Shown: piece after piece, positions 1 through 9,228 of the stretch | How the letters are laid out: each line of letters opens with the position of its first letter | Numbering within the stretch: the stretch's first letter is position 1 | Assembly: GCF_007995245.1 (NCBI RefSeq) | Contig: NZ_VCBA01000013.1 | Span: 1-64,000, forward strand | Direction: 5' to 3' | Origin: Tateyamaria sp. syn59 | Lineage (GTDB): Bacteria; Pseudomonadota; Alphaproteobacteria; Rhodobacterales; Rhodobacteraceae | Length of the DNA stretch: 64,000 nt | Program-made: the position numbers and the translations under genes | Notes under the pieces: generated by a model | Told to the model about the DNA's origin: nothing | The model's input: only the letters and a program-made list of their open reading frames with translations | Databases searched by the model: none

Positions 1-330
1 TCTGCCAAACATGATCTAAGTCCGAATGCGGCGCCTGTTGTATCGGAAAGGTATCTCGCGCTCTTTGCGACCTGGAATGCACGCCCGTTCCCTCCTCCAA
101 AACAACGTAGTCAAAACGACCACACCGTCGCCGTGATGCGCCAAATGCCGCCGCAGCAATCATTCAAACGCGATCAGCGAGCCCAAAGCGGAACTAACGT
201 TTCCTGTTTGCTTGCGAACGCTAACATGTCATGCGCAATGCAGCCCCGGCTAAAGCTGCACACCTTTGGTCAAGGCTCCATCAATCACAAGATTTGTTCC
301 TGTGGTGAAACTGGAACAAGGCGCAGATAA
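1..330 (+). other. Open frame of uncertain status at the left edge
   Basis: This frame is open from the first base to a TAA at 328-330. It could be the 3' end of a gene that starts outside the window. The translation has no motif I recognise, and its last 80 bases overlap the end of the oppositely oriented SDR gene. Positions 1-249 otherwise show no convincing gene. It may equally be chance or decayed sequence. Confidence 0.15.
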
Positions 331-1011
331 GAACACAACTCCGGCAGCGACCTCTTCGGGCGTACCCATGCGACCCGTTGGGTTGAGCGACATGGCCTCG
401 GCAAAAAGCTCGGGATTGCCTTCTTCGATCTGCTGCCAGATGCCCCCTGGGAAGTAGGTGTTGCCTGGTGAGACCGTGTTGGCACGGATCCCTTTCCTCG
501 CCAATTTGTATGCTAAACCCTGCGCGTAATGCACTAACGCGGCTTTGAATGCCCCGTAACTCGGCCCGGTAAAATCTATCTCGCGCCCCGACACTGACGA
601 GATCAGGGTAATTGCTGCATGATTTGACTTTTCCAACCAAGGCATCGCGGCGTTCACCAGGCGGACGGAGTGCATCATGTCGGTGTCGAAACCGGCATTC
701 CAAGCGGCTTCATCGTCGCCGACGGCCAACGCAGACACATTGGCGATGATGATGTCGATGCCTCCGAGCGCTGCGGCGCTTTCGGTAACCCAGCCCTCCA
801 GCGCGCTCTTGTCGGACACGTCCACCGGCGCACCAGAACACAAGGTGCCGTGGGCCTTCAGGTCGGCTACCGCGGCCGCGACCTCGGTCGCGCTGCGTGC
901 GCAGATCGACACATTGGCCCCTTCCCGCACCATCAAATCGGCGCAGCGTTGGCCTATGCCCTTGCTGCCGCCGGTTATCAGAACATTCAGCCCTTTCAAT
1001 CCCAGATCCAT
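250..1011 (-). CDS. SDR family NAD(P)-dependent oxidoreductase
   Basis: A classical short-chain dehydrogenase/reductase of 253 aa, the usual family length, predicted to be cytosolic. The N-terminal Rossmann glycine motif TGGSKGIG lies near residues 14-21. The structural motif is the variant IIANVSA rather than NNAG. The catalytic Ser and the Tyr/Lys pair (SSVSG, then YGAFK) are present, and the C-terminal TTGTNLVIDGA is typical. It begins 13 bases after the acetamidase/formamidase gene on the same strand, so it is probably the last gene of the nitrile/amide operon. The substrate is unknown; oxidation of an alcohol or reduction of a carbonyl linked to the nitrile-derived carbon skeleton is an inference from context only. 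Confidence 0.85.
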   Translation of the reverse strand: MDLGLKGLNVLITGGSKGIGQRCADLMVREGANVSICARSATEVAAAVADLKAHGTLCSGAPVDVSDKSALEGWVTESAAALGGIDIIIANVSALAVGDDEAAWNAGFDTDMMHSVRLVNAAMPWLEKSNHAAITLISSVSGREIDFTGPSYGAFKAALVHYAQGLAYKLARKGIRANTVSPGNTYFPGGIWQQIEEGNPELFAEAMSLNPTGRMGTPEEVAAGVVFLSAPCSSFTTGTNLVIDGALTKGVQL

Positions 1012-1024
1012 GGCCGTCTCCTTC

Positions 1025-2011
1025 TCAAACCAAGTAGCGTTTCAGGATCGAAGCCCCGACCGAGTATTTCGGATCGACCATATTGCCCAAGCGCACCTTG
1101 CCGCACATCGTCAACAGCATATAGGCTTCCTCTTCCGACTGCCTGGTCTGCGCAGCAACCCAGCGGACCAATTCGCGATAAGCAATCCGCGAGGCGTCCT
1201 CCAGCGGGCGGGCGCTGCCGACGAACATCATGGCGTCTTCGGTCTCCAGCTGGGGCCAAGCATTGCCATGCCCCTTTATCAGATCAATCTGCAGCTCCAC
1301 CGTCGCAGGGATTTCAAGCGCCACACCGCAAAGCTCACCATCGCCCTGAATAGCATGGCAATCCCCGACATAGAGATACCCGCCCGGCGTATTGACGGGC
1401 AGATAGATGATCGCCCCCGGTGCCACATCGGGCAGGTCCATGTTACCGCCGTAGTAATCCGGCTGCAGCGACGAAATCGCCTCGATCTCGGGCGCGGTCC
1501 CAATAGTGCCGATGAAGGGCTCATAGGGGAGTGTCAGCGTGTCGGACCAATGCACGCCCTCTTCATCCACCACCACTTTCTTAACGATCTCGGGTAAGGG
1601 CGCGTTCAGCATTGCGGTCTGACCAGTTGAGACCAGGCCCCCGAATTCTGGGATAAGACATGTTGTGCCCACAGGTTGCGGCCCACGTGGCGTGATCGAG
1701 ATAATTCGCACCGCCAAGGCATCGCCCTTTTCCGCACCGCGCACATGGATCGGGCCGGATTGCGGGTTGAGGAAAGGGAATTGCAGGATCTCGGACGGTT
1801 TATCCGCCTCGCTCAGGATCTTGCCCTCAAAGGCGTCATGGGTTTCGACTGTGACGACAGCACCCGGCTCGATCTCCAGCACCGGATCGGCATAGGGCCC
1901 ATAGACGTAGTGAAAGGTTTTCTGATCTTCGACGGTCAGCTTGTACGCCGCACCAGCGATACCGCCAGCCACCCCCTTTTGTCCCATGATCGACCGTTTC
2001 AACCACTCCAT
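1025..2011 (-). CDS. Acetamidase/formamidase family protein
   Basis: A 328-aa member of the FmdA/AmdA family, which hydrolyses formamide or acetamide to the acid plus ammonia in the cytosol. Family features seen are IEPGAVVTVETHDAF near the N-terminus, the segment GPIHVRGAEKGD, and GDCHAIQGDGELCG in the C-terminal half. I placed the start at 2011 (MEWLKRS) because a GGGAG ribosome site lies just upstream; a longer frame to 2062 would run into the intergenic spacer after the preceding gene. It sits 31 bases after the NTF2-like gene and 13 before the SDR gene. With the amidases and the amide/urea-type importer nearby, release of ammonia from a short amide is the likely role. Exact substrate preference cannot be read from sequence. 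Confidence 0.88.
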   Translation of the reverse strand: MEWLKRSIMGQKGVAGGIAGAAYKLTVEDQKTFHYVYGPYADPVLEIEPGAVVTVETHDAFEGKILSEADKPSEILQFPFLNPQSGPIHVRGAEKGDALAVRIISITPRGPQPVGTTCLIPEFGGLVSTGQTAMLNAPLPEIVKKVVVDEEGVHWSDTLTLPYEPFIGTIGTAPEIEAISSLQPDYYGGNMDLPDVAPGAIIYLPVNTPGGYLYVGDCHAIQGDGELCGVALEIPATVELQIDLIKGHGNAWPQLETEDAMMFVGSARPLEDASRIAYRELVRWVAAQTRQSEEEAYMLLTMCGKVRLGNMVDPKYSVGASILKRYLV

Positions 2012-2042
2012 ACGCGCGTCTCCCTCTTGCTGTTGGTCACGT

Positions 2043-2567
2043 TCAGATATGCACTCCACCATCTTTGGACCAAGATGGCAGCGCAGCTAAGGCCGCTGTC
2101 GATGCGCTTTGCGTCTGGGGGAAGCGCTCACCGGCCACCGGGGCTAGCCCAGGCATCCAGGTCTCATGAATAAAGGACCAGGCCACACCCAACGGTGCAG
2201 AGGCGGCCGCGGTGTAGAGGACCGTCGACAGCCGGGCCGAGCTTTGACCATCGAGATCATGCCATTCCTCATAACTGACCAACGCGTGATCTTTCCAACG
2301 CCGCAGAACGCTTGCGTTTTCAACCCTGATCACAAACACCTCGCCCTGCGCAGACAGCGAGCCATGGATGGCCTCGAACTCCGTGAGCAAAGCGGCACGT
2401 TCCGTAATGGTGCCCAACGGGCTCACCACGCGGCAGGGATCGCCGAGCGCGTCGGCGAAGGGGGCAAAGCCCGCTGGCGTCCGCGGCAACGTCCCGCGCA
2501 GCCAGTCTTGCAGGACCACATGTAGCCTGTGCGCCTCTTCGATACAGGCGCTTGCGAACCTATCCAT
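2043..2567 (-). CDS. SnoaL/NTF2-like (DUF4440-type) protein
   Basis: A 174-aa soluble protein with an NTF2-like fold pattern: an N-terminal helical part, then alternating strands (VFVIRVENASVLRRW, HALVSYEEWHDL, RLSTVLYT) and a C-terminal HETWMPG. Such proteins are small isomerases, hydrolases, or non-catalytic ligand binders, and no catalytic set can be assigned here. I chose the ATG at 2567 (MDRFAS), one base beyond the stop of the ABM-fold gene; the longer frame to 2606 lies inside that gene. It is embedded in the amide operon between the ABM-fold protein and the formamidase, so co-expression is nearly certain. What it contributes to nitrile or amide metabolism is unknown. Confidence 0.7.
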   Translation of the reverse strand: MDRFASACIEEAHRLHVVLQDWLRGTLPRTPAGFAPFADALGDPCRVVSPLGTITERAALLTEFEAIHGSLSAQGEVFVIRVENASVLRRWKDHALVSYEEWHDLDGQSSARLSTVLYTAAASAPLGVAWSFIHETWMPGLAPVAGERFPQTQSASTAALAALPSWSKDGGVHI

Positions 2568-2568
2568 C

Positions 2569-2859
2569 TTATGTGACTTCGCGACAGGTGTGCAGCACCA
2601 CGTCACCCTCGATCAAACCCGGGGCCTTGGCAAAAAACTGTGCGACAGCCTCCGACCCATTGTGCGTATCCTTGGCGGCCTCATCCACGAACCGTTCGTA
2701 GGTTGTGAAGATTGCTGTGTCCTCAAGGCTTTGCGCCACGTGGAAGCCAAGAGTACCGGGCTCATGCGCGGCCACATACGCAGCAACTTCCAAGAGGGCA
2801 TCCTGCAAGGCTGTCTCTTGTCCGGGCTTAGACTGGATAATGGCCGTAATCGTGATCAT
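2569..2859 (-). CDS. ABM-domain (antibiotic biosynthesis monooxygenase-like) protein
   Basis: A 96-aa protein matching the dimeric alpha/beta-barrel ABM fold. It starts MITITAIIQSKPGQE, followed by ALLEVAAYVAAHEPGTLGFHVAQS and TTYERFVDEAAKDTH, the standard strand-helix-strand order. ABM proteins include cofactor-free monooxygenases, heme-degrading enzymes and simple ligand binders. The start at 2859 matches the family N-terminus; the frame upstream to 2901 does not. It lies 63 bases after the first amidase gene and directly abuts the NTF2-like gene. The pairing of two small-fold proteins in an amide operon suggests a shared accessory step, but the substrate cannot be inferred. Confidence 0.8.
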   Translation of the reverse strand: MITITAIIQSKPGQETALQDALLEVAAYVAAHEPGTLGFHVAQSLEDTAIFTTYERFVDEAAKDTHNGSEAVAQFFAKAPGLIEGDVVLHTCREVT

Positions 2860-2922
2860 GTGGCCCTCCGATGACTGGAGAAACCGGGGCCGACACAGCA
2901 CAGGATCAGCCCCGGATCATGG

Positions 2923-4482
2923 TTACTCTGCGGGGGTCAGCTCAGGTTCGGGCGTGACCGCCTTGGGTGCGGTCGCCGCTACACCCACCGTTGCCTCATA
3001 TGCGGCAGCCGCGGCATAGACGGTGCTTTCGGTGTAATCCGCCCCAGTCAACATCAGACCGACAGGCAGGCCATCGACCTCACCGCAGGGGATCGACATA
3101 GACGGATGACCGGTCACGTCGAATTGCGACGTATTGGCGATCATCTCAAACGCCCGCGCGATAACTTCAGAGATCGGTGCGCCGGGCTCGGGCAGTTTCG
3201 ATGCAGTGATCGGCAGCGTCGGCATCAACAGCAGGTCGTAGTCAGCAAAGACGGCATCATAGGCCGCCTTGACCTTGCGCGACAGGTTCTGCGCCTTGGC
3301 GTAGTAGCGGCCATTGTAGTGGTCGATGCCGTATTGCCCGATCAACATACAGATCTTCAGGCTTTCGGACAGATCATCCGCCTTGCCGCGCCAGTTTGCA
3401 TGATAGTCCATCAGCCCGACGTCGTAGGCCCCTTTCCAGTTCATGCCCATGCCGTTGCCCTGCATCATCTGCCACTGCAGGCCTTCAATCGCAATTGGCC
3501 CCCAGACGGCGGCGGCCAAGAGATGCTCGGGGATCGAAATCTCTTCGACCGTGGCCCCCAGACCGCGATAGGTCTCTGCTGCCTCTTTCACGGCATCCGC
3601 GACGCCGGGCATCATGTTGCCTGCCACAAAGCCCTCTTTCAGAACGCCGATTTTCATGCCGGTTACACCGCGATCGAGCGCGCTTGTGTAGCCGTCGACC
3701 TTCGGTGCGTATTGGCGCGGATCCAGGCCATCAGCGCCTGCCAAAACCTCAAGCATCAGGGCGTTGTCGGCCACGGACATGGTCATCGGGCCAGTGTGGT
3801 CAATCGTGCTCTCGATGGGCATGACGCCGGTGTAGGGCACCAGACCATGCGTTGGTTTCATGCCTGAGATCCCGCAGTAGGACGCAGGCATCCGGATCGA
3901 CCCGCCCTGGTCGCCACCGATGGCCATATCGACCTCGCCTGCGGCCACAAGCGCTGCGCTGCCGGAGGACGACCCACCCGCCGAGTAGCCCATTTTGCGC
4001 GGGTTATGCACCATCGACGGCTTGGAGGTGTGGCTGCCGCCCGACAGGCAAAAGTATTCGCAAACTGCCTTGCCCTTGATCGTGGCTCCGGCATTCAAAA
4101 GCCGCGTGACGATGGTTGCATCAGCGACCGGCACAAAGCCCTCCAGCGTCGAGGCACCATTTGTCATCGGCACGCCAGCCAAGGCCACGTTATCCTTAAG
4201 AGCCACGGTCTTGCCTTTAAGCTTTCCGCTTGCCGCCCCTTCAACGTCAACTTTGCGGGCCCAGGCACCGAATGGATTTTCAGGCGCCGAGGGCGCATAG
4301 CCTGACGTGCGTGGATACATCACAGGTGGCGTAAAGTCCGGCTCTGCATCAACCACATCATAAGCGTCGAGGTTTGGCTGCATCAGCGTGTGATACTCTT
4401 CGGCCTCGGCCCGGGTCAGGCTCATTCCCAGCCCTTCCGCAATCTCTAGCACCTTGTCGACTGTAGGTCGTGTGATGGTCAT
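2923..4482 (-). CDS. Nitrile-associated amidase (amidase signature family), copy 1
   Basis: A 519-aa amidase signature enzyme that hydrolyses amides to carboxylic acid and ammonia. The Ser-cisSer-Lys triad is visible: Lys96 in VALKDNV, Ser171 in [10 protein letters not shown] and Ser195 in GGDQGGSIR. These are the same residue numbers reported for the Rhodococcus nitrile-operon amidase, as I recall, which supports both the family call and the start at 4482 (AGAGGAG ribosome site just upstream). The stretch [13 protein letters not shown] is also typical of nitrile-linked amidases rather than GatA. It lies 65 bases after the last importer gene. A second copy at 9229-10749 flanks the other side of the transporter, so the two may split substrates by size or stereochemistry. 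Confidence 0.92.
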   Translation of the reverse strand: MTITRPTVDKVLEIAEGLGMSLTRAEAEEYHTLMQPNLDAYDVVDAEPDFTPPVMYPRTSGYAPSAPENPFGAWARKVDVEGAASGKLKGKTVALKDNVALAGVPMTNGASTLEGFVPVADATIVTRLLNAGATIKGKAVCEYFCLSGGSHTSKPSMVHNPRKMGYSAGGSSSGSAALVAAGEVDMAIGGDQGGSIRMPASYCGISGMKPTHGLVPYTGVMPIESTIDHTGPMTMSVADNALMLEVLAGADGLDPRQYAPKVDGYTSALDRGVTGMKIGVLKEGFVAGNMMPGVADAVKEAAETYRGLGATVEEISIPEHLLAAAVWGPIAIEGLQWQMMQGNGMGMNWKGAYDVGLMDYHANWRGKADDLSESLKICMLIGQYGIDHYNGRYYAKAQNLSRKVKAAYDAVFADYDLLLMPTLPITASKLPEPGAPISEVIARAFEMIANTSQFDVTGHPSMSIPCGEVDGLPVGLMLTGADYTESTVYAAAAAYEATVGVAATAPKAVTPEPELTPAE

Positions 4483-4547
4483 GGGTTGTCTCCTCTGGGT
4501 CAGTTGAGTTGTGCAAATGCGGCCTCCCCGCCGCATCGCTTAGATGG

Positions 4548-5255
4548 TCAGGCCGTTGTCATTCCAACGAATTCAGCAACGGTTTCGGGGTTTTTCAGAT
4601 CCTGCGGGGAAAGCTCACCGGTGATCGCGCCTTTCTGAATGATCAGTACGCGGCCCGACAGCGCCGCAATGAAATCAAGGTTTTGCTCCACCAGCACCAG
4701 CGACAGGCCCCGGTCCCGAAGCGCCTTCAGCGTGTCCACGATTTCCTCAAGGATAGACGGCTGGATGCCTTCTGTAGGCTCATCCAAAAGCATCAGTTTG
4801 GGCCGGGCGCAGAGGCACCTGGCCAGTGCTAGCAATTGCTGTTCCCCGCCCGAAAGCGCACCCCCGCGGCGGTCGAGCAAGCGATGCAGGCGCGGTAAGA
4901 GATCCAGAATGTCGCCTAACAGGTCAGCGTCTTCGGCCTTGCTGCCCGCCATCCCCATGCGTAGGTTTTCGTGCACGGTGAGGTCTGGAAAAATCTGGCG
5001 ACCCTGCGGAACCAGGCCCAAACCGGCGAGCGCGCGCTTGTGCGCAGGCTGCCGGGTCACATCCTCGCCGTTGAAGCGGACGGTGCCACCGGTGGCGGGC
5101 AAATGCCCCATCAACGTGTTCATCAGCGTCGTCTTGCCCATGCCGTTATGGCCAAGGATGCCAAGAAACTCGCCTTCTTCGACATTGAGCGTGACACCGG
5201 CGAGGATCGGAATCCGGCCGTAGCCGGAGCGCAGCGCATCGACTTCGAGGATCAT
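4548..5255 (-). CDS. Urea/amide-type ABC transporter ATP-binding protein (UrtE/LivF-like)
   Basis: A 235-aa ATPase of the branched-chain-amino-acid importer superfamily. Walker A is GHNGMGKTT, the signature LSGGEQQLLALARCL, and Walker B LMLLDEPTEGIQPS. The sequence EPTEGIQPS is characteristic of UrtE rather than LivF. The start codon overlaps the stop of the UrtD-like gene by four bases, showing translational coupling. It energises import together with the UrtD-like ATPase on the cytosolic face of the two permeases. The amidase and formamidase neighbours suggest the substrate is a short amide or urea-like compound rather than an amino acid. Confidence 0.9.
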   Translation of the reverse strand: MILEVDALRSGYGRIPILAGVTLNVEEGEFLGILGHNGMGKTTLMNTLMGHLPATGGTVRFNGEDVTRQPAHKRALAGLGLVPQGRQIFPDLTVHENLRMGMAGSKAEDADLLGDILDLLPRLHRLLDRRGGALSGGEQQLLALARCLCARPKLMLLDEPTEGIQPSILEEIVDTLKALRDRGLSLVLVEQNLDFIAALSGRVLIIQKGAITGELSPQDLKNPETVAEFVGMTTA

Positions 5256-5974
5256 GCCGCAAGCCCTTTGCCGAGATAGACATCGCGCACGCGGGCATCT
5301 TCTAGCACGCGTGATACATCATCCTCGATCAGCACGGCCCCCTGATGCAACACAGTCACCGTCTTGGCGATCATCTTGATGAATTGCATGTCATGTTCCA
5401 CGACGACCAAAGCACGCGACCGATTGATATCCTGTATAAGTTCTGCGGTGCGCTCGACCTCCTCGTGGGTCATGCCCGCTGCCGGCTCATCCAGGAGGAT
5501 CAGCTCAGGTTCACCCGCCAGTACGGTGCCGATCTCGACCCATTGCCGCTGTCCGTGGGCCAATTGGCCAACTTCCTTGTGGGCAATGGCGGTGAGGCGC
5601 AATTCCGACAAGATCTGGTCGGTCAATTCTGTTGCATAGGCAGGCGTGTGTTTGTGCCGCGCGGCAATCCAGAGGTTTTCCTGAACCGTCATTGCATTGA
5701 AAACGTTTGGAACTTGCGTCTTGATGCCCACGCCCAGCCGCGCAATTTCATGTGGCCGGGCACCCGAGATGTCTTGGCCCCGCAGATGCACGTGCCCTTC
5801 GGTCGGGTGCAATTGGCCCGTCAGCAGCTTGAAAAAGGTGGACTTGCCAGCGCCATTGGGCCCGATCAGACAGCGCAGTTCAGCCTCCTTGAGGGTGAAG
5901 TCGACCTGATCGACCGCCGTGACCCCGCCAAAGCGGATCGTCAGGCCACCGGTTTGCAGCAAGGGCACGCTCAT
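5252..5974 (-). CDS. Urea/amide-type ABC transporter ATP-binding protein (UrtD/LivG-like)
   Basis: A 240-aa ATPase with Walker A GPNGAGKST, an unusual signature region LAHGQRQWVEIG, Walker B LILLDEPAAGMTHEE, and a switch His in VVEHDMQFI. The HGQ(R/K)QW form of the signature is typical of UrtD subunits. The gene overlaps both the permease upstream and the UrtE-like gene downstream by four bases each. It pairs with the UrtE-like ATPase as a heterodimer. The missing classical LSGGQ is normal for UrtD and is not a sign of inactivation. Confidence 0.9.
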   Translation of the reverse strand: MSVPLLQTGGLTIRFGGVTAVDQVDFTLKEAELRCLIGPNGAGKSTFFKLLTGQLHPTEGHVHLRGQDISGARPHEIARLGVGIKTQVPNVFNAMTVQENLWIAARHKHTPAYATELTDQILSELRLTAIAHKEVGQLAHGQRQWVEIGTVLAGEPELILLDEPAAGMTHEEVERTAELIQDINRSRALVVVEHDMQFIKMIAKTVTVLHQGAVLIEDDVSRVLEDARVRDVYLGKGLAA

Positions 5975-7008
5975 GTCTTCACCTTTGCGGTTGCGTCGGC
6001 TGTTGGTGCCGGTGCTGTGTCACGCGACAACCGTGACATCGCCAGATCGCGCAGCGTGGGAGCGATGCCTTTGGGCACCAACAGGACAAAGACGATAAGG
6101 ATCGCGCCGAGCACAAAATTGGCGTCCATCGCCTGTTGCGCGCCGATTTCTGTGACCAGCCATTGCAGCAGTAGGCAGCCGATGACTGGTCCGATCAGCG
6201 TGCCACGCCCGCCAATAATGACCCAGATGATGATCTGCGCCGACAGGCCCAGTGCAAAGATCGTCGGGCTGACGAAGGCCCCCCAGTTGACATAGAGAGC
6301 GCCCGCCAACCCGGCGATTGCGCCACCGATCATGAAGGTGATGAGCTTGTAGATGCGCGGGTCGTAGCCCAGCAGGGCGGCCCGTGTTTCGTTCTCGCGG
6401 ATGGCGACGATGATGCGCCCGAACGAGCTAGCGATCAGCACGCGCAGACCTAGATAGACCAGGATAAGCGCCATGCCGGTCACCATCCACGCCTGTTCTG
6501 GTGTCAGGATGTAGCTGGGATCGCCCGGCAGGTTGAAGGTCGGCACTCCCGGGATGCCGTTAAAACCGCCAAGGCGCGCCTCTCCGATCTTGTAGAAATC
6601 GCCTGCGGTGGAGTTCACCAGATTGAACAGGATCAACGAGACGGTGAGCGTGATCACCCCCAGATACACATCGCTGATCCCGCCATAAATCATGAAATAT
6701 CCCAGCAAAGTGGCGAAGATCACTGGGACAAGGATGGCCAGCGCGATGGCGGGGGTGCTGTCGCCAAAGTTGATCGCCGCGACCGCATAGGCATAGGCAC
6801 CCAGCCCGAAAAACGATGTCTGGCCAAAGCAGAGGATCCCCCCATAGCCCCAAATGAACCCAAGGCTCAGCGCCAGCACTGCCATCGCGGCAAAGACAGT
6901 CAGCTGCATGATCTGGAAGAGATCGATGTAAAGCGGTGCGGTCAGGATCGCGACGGCGGCAATGGCCGCCCCGATCAGCGCGCCCCTCATTCCGTTCAAA
7001 AGGTGCAT
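5971..7008 (-). CDS. Urea/amide-type ABC transporter permease (UrtC/LivM-like)
   Basis: A 345-aa inner-membrane permease with about nine or ten hydrophobic segments. The motifs LALSLGFIWGYGGILCFGQTSFFGLGAYAY (in pieces) and VIIGGRGTLIGPVIGC match the LivM/UrtC family; the FWGYGG-type loop is common in UrtC. It overlaps the downstream ATPase gene by four bases, and its ATG shares a base with the stop of the UrtB-like gene. It should form the heterodimeric channel with the UrtB-like permease. Substrate assignment rests on context only. Confidence 0.9.
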   Translation of the reverse strand: MHLLNGMRGALIGAAIAAVAILTAPLYIDLFQIMQLTVFAAMAVLALSLGFIWGYGGILCFGQTSFFGLGAYAYAVAAINFGDSTPAIALAILVPVIFATLLGYFMIYGGISDVYLGVITLTVSLILFNLVNSTAGDFYKIGEARLGGFNGIPGVPTFNLPGDPSYILTPEQAWMVTGMALILVYLGLRVLIASSFGRIIVAIRENETRAALLGYDPRIYKLITFMIGGAIAGLAGALYVNWGAFVSPTIFALGLSAQIIIWVIIGGRGTLIGPVIGCLLLQWLVTEIGAQQAMDANFVLGAILIVFVLLVPKGIAPTLRDLAMSRLSRDTAPAPTADATAKVKT

Positions 7009-7874
7009 TACAAACGTCCCTTGAAAAACCGACCAGAGATGCCCGTAGGCAGCAACCGGATCAGGATGATGGCAGCGATGAAGAGGATCACCTCACCAAA
7101 GACCGGCGTGGTCAGGAAGGCCGCGATCTGGTTGATGAAGCCAAAAAGGCCCGAGGCGGAAATCAGGCCCCAGAGGATTGAGGTGCCGCCGCCCACCACA
7201 GTGATAAAAGCCTTGGCGATAAACGCGGCCCCCATTGTCGGGACAACCCCGGCAATCGGCGCCAACAACCCGCCCGCAAGGCCCGACATTGCCGCCCCCA
7301 ACCCGAAGGTGGCCATATAGACCCGCGCCGGGTTGACACCGAGGGTGGCAGCCATGTCGGGGTTCTGCATGACCGCTCGCGCTATGAGACCAGCGCGAGT
7401 GAAACGCATCACCCCAAACACCGCCGTCATAAGCAATAGTGCCATGAGCGCCAGAAATGGCGTGTAAAGGCTGGACTGATACGCCCCGACCTGAAATCCG
7501 CCCAGAGGCGAGGATACCCCCACAATCGTATTGCCAAAGATCATCGTGGTGCCGCCGACGATGACGAGGCTGAGCCCCCAAGTAGCCAGCATCGAATCCA
7601 CCAGCCGCCCGTAAAGAAACTGGATCAGGCAACGCTCGACGATCATGCCGACGAGACCCACGAACACGGGCGCAATGACCAGCATGGCAAACCAGATGTT
7701 CACACCAGCCGACACCGACAGCACCGTGGCGTAAGCCCCGAGCATGAGGAATTCCCCGTGCGCTAGGTTGATGATTTTCATCATGCCGAAGATCACCGCA
7801 AGACCGGCGCTGATCAGCACCAGCGAGGCGATGCCGCTTACAACGTCCAGCCCTACAATGATCGCGATGTCCAT
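7008..7874 (-). CDS. Urea/amide-type ABC transporter permease (UrtB/LivH-like)
   Basis: A 288-aa inner-membrane permease. The N-terminal GLAVIFGMMKIINLAHGEF is the hallmark of the LivH/UrtB family, and the protein has about eight hydrophobic segments. I chose the ATG at 7874 (MDIAIIVG), ten bases after the binding-protein gene; a longer frame upstream to 7973 lies inside that gene. Proteobacterial UrtB proteins often have a long N-terminal periplasmic extension that is absent here, so this transporter is closer to amide transporters such as the Fmd type than to a dedicated urea importer. That distinction is inference. Confidence 0.9.
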   Translation of the reverse strand: MDIAIIVGLDVVSGIASLVLISAGLAVIFGMMKIINLAHGEFLMLGAYATVLSVSAGVNIWFAMLVIAPVFVGLVGMIVERCLIQFLYGRLVDSMLATWGLSLVIVGGTTMIFGNTIVGVSSPLGGFQVGAYQSSLYTPFLALMALLLMTAVFGVMRFTRAGLIARAVMQNPDMAATLGVNPARVYMATFGLGAAMSGLAGGLLAPIAGVVPTMGAAFIAKAFITVVGGGTSILWGLISASGLFGFINQIAAFLTTPVFGEVILFIAAIILIRLLPTGISGRFFKGRL

Positions 7875-7884
7875 GTGCCTGCCC

Positions 7885-9123
7885 TTAGATATCGATGATG
7901 TAGTGGGTGGTGTCGTTCGGGTTCGCTTCGAGATCGCAAACGGCCGCCGTATCCAGCGGTTGTTGCTGCTCAAAGGTTTCCAGCACTTTCCACGCCCGAT
8001 TTTCGACCTCTGCCAGGAAGGTGTTGCGGGTCACGTGGTGGGTCTTGGGATCAACCACCACCTTGCCGCTCGGCCCTTCAAAGGACAGGCCAGTCTCCAG
8101 CGCTTCGATCACCTCCATCCGGTCGACCGATCCCGCCTGTCTGACGCCTTCGGCCCAGAGGTGGACGCCTTCGTAGCTGGCCGCAGCAAGTTCGCTGACG
8201 TAAGGGGTCTGTGCCCCGTGCCGGTCCTTGATCGCTTTGACAAAGGCGACGCTGGCTGGCGTGTCGAGCTCTTCGAAGTAGCCGTAGCTGCCCAGAACGC
8301 CGGTACTTTCCGCATCCTCCAACGTGGCCGGTTCGTTCACCAGACCGAATGTCGTCGAAGCGATCGGGATTTCGTCCTTCAAACCGGCTGCGGCCCACTG
8401 CCGGTAGAAGGCGGTGTGGTTCCCGCCGACCATGGCTGACAGAAGCAAATCGGGCTCCGCCGCCTGAATGCGCGAAATCGACGGGCCGAAATTTGTCACA
8501 TCCAGCGGGAAGAAGTCGATGGAGGCCACTTCGCCGCCATTGTCTTCAACGTATTTGCGCATCCATTTGGCGGTGATCTGTCCGTAATTGTAATCCGCCG
8601 CGATGATGTACGCCTTCTTGCCCCAAAGGTTCATGGCGTGGGGCACCAATTTCTCGACCGTTTGCGCAGGTGTAGTTCCCGTATTGAACGTGTTGCGGTC
8701 GCAAACGCCGCCCTCATAGAGCGTGTTGTAGAAATAGAGAGTTCTGAACCGGCTAAAGATCGGCCGGATCGCCTCGCGTGATGCCGAAGTGATACCCCCA
8801 TGGATCACGTCCACCCTGTCCCGCACAGCCAGTTGCTGGGCAAACTGGGAATAGAGTTGGATGTTGGACTGGGTGTCATAGTTGATCAACTCGACCTCAC
8901 GCCCCAGCAATCCGCCTGCCGCGTTGATCTCTTCCACAGCCAGCATGATCGCATAAACCATGGGCTCTCCGGTGGCAGCCAGCGGTCCGGCCAAGTCATG
9001 CAAGCTACCCAGCTTGATCGGACCATCCTGCGCTCGCGCCACGCTGCCGATAAGCGCAGGCGCGGCCAACGTCGCCCCGCCTGCTGCGGTGTTGCGAATG
9101 AACTTACGGCGTGAAAGTGTCAT
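7885..9123 (-). CDS. Urea/amide-type ABC transporter substrate-binding protein (UrtA/FmdD-like)
   Basis: A 412-aa periplasmic binding protein. The N-terminus MTLSRRKFIRNTAAGG followed by a hydrophobic stretch and ARAQ is a twin-arginine (Tat) signal. The mature protein begins with GPIKLGSLHDLAGPLAATG and contains VDVIHGGITSASREA, the layout of the UrtA/AmiC periplasmic-binding family. The ATG at 9123 follows a strong AAGGAG site. It would capture the amide or urea-like ligand and deliver it to the two permeases encoded downstream. It is related in fold to the leaderless AmiC-like sensor at 13450-14583, suggesting that importer and regulator see similar ligands. Confidence 0.92.
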   Translation of the reverse strand: MTLSRRKFIRNTAAGGATLAAPALIGSVARAQDGPIKLGSLHDLAGPLAATGEPMVYAIMLAVEEINAAGGLLGREVELINYDTQSNIQLYSQFAQQLAVRDRVDVIHGGITSASREAIRPIFSRFRTLYFYNTLYEGGVCDRNTFNTGTTPAQTVEKLVPHAMNLWGKKAYIIAADYNYGQITAKWMRKYVEDNGGEVASIDFFPLDVTNFGPSISRIQAAEPDLLLSAMVGGNHTAFYRQWAAAGLKDEIPIASTTFGLVNEPATLEDAESTGVLGSYGYFEELDTPASVAFVKAIKDRHGAQTPYVSELAAASYEGVHLWAEGVRQAGSVDRMEVIEALETGLSFEGPSGKVVVDPKTHHVTRNTFLAEVENRAWKVLETFEQQQPLDTAAVCDLEANPNDTTHYIIDI

Positions 9124-9148
9124 GGAAATACTCCTTCTGTTGGTCTTA

Positions 9149-9170
9149 GGTCGCGTGCAGTGCCGCGACC
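9149..9170 (-). promoter_or_regulatory. Intercistronic hairpin between amidase 2 and binding-protein gene
   Basis: An inverted repeat GGTCGCG (9149-9155) and CGCGACC (9164-9170) encloses an 8-base loop in the 105-base gap before the binding-protein gene. There is no T-run, so it is more likely an RNA-stabilising or processing element than a terminator. Such elements often separate binding-protein cistrons that need higher expression. Confidence 0.4.
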
Positions 9171-9228
9171 GTTTGGTGCGCCGTGCGCCAGGGCAAATCG
9201 CGTCGCGCAAGACGGGGTTGCGGCAACG

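Noticed and set aside
3106-3867. A 253-codon plus-strand frame within the first amidase
   Set aside because: It is antisense to the amidase catalytic region with no ribosome site or motif.
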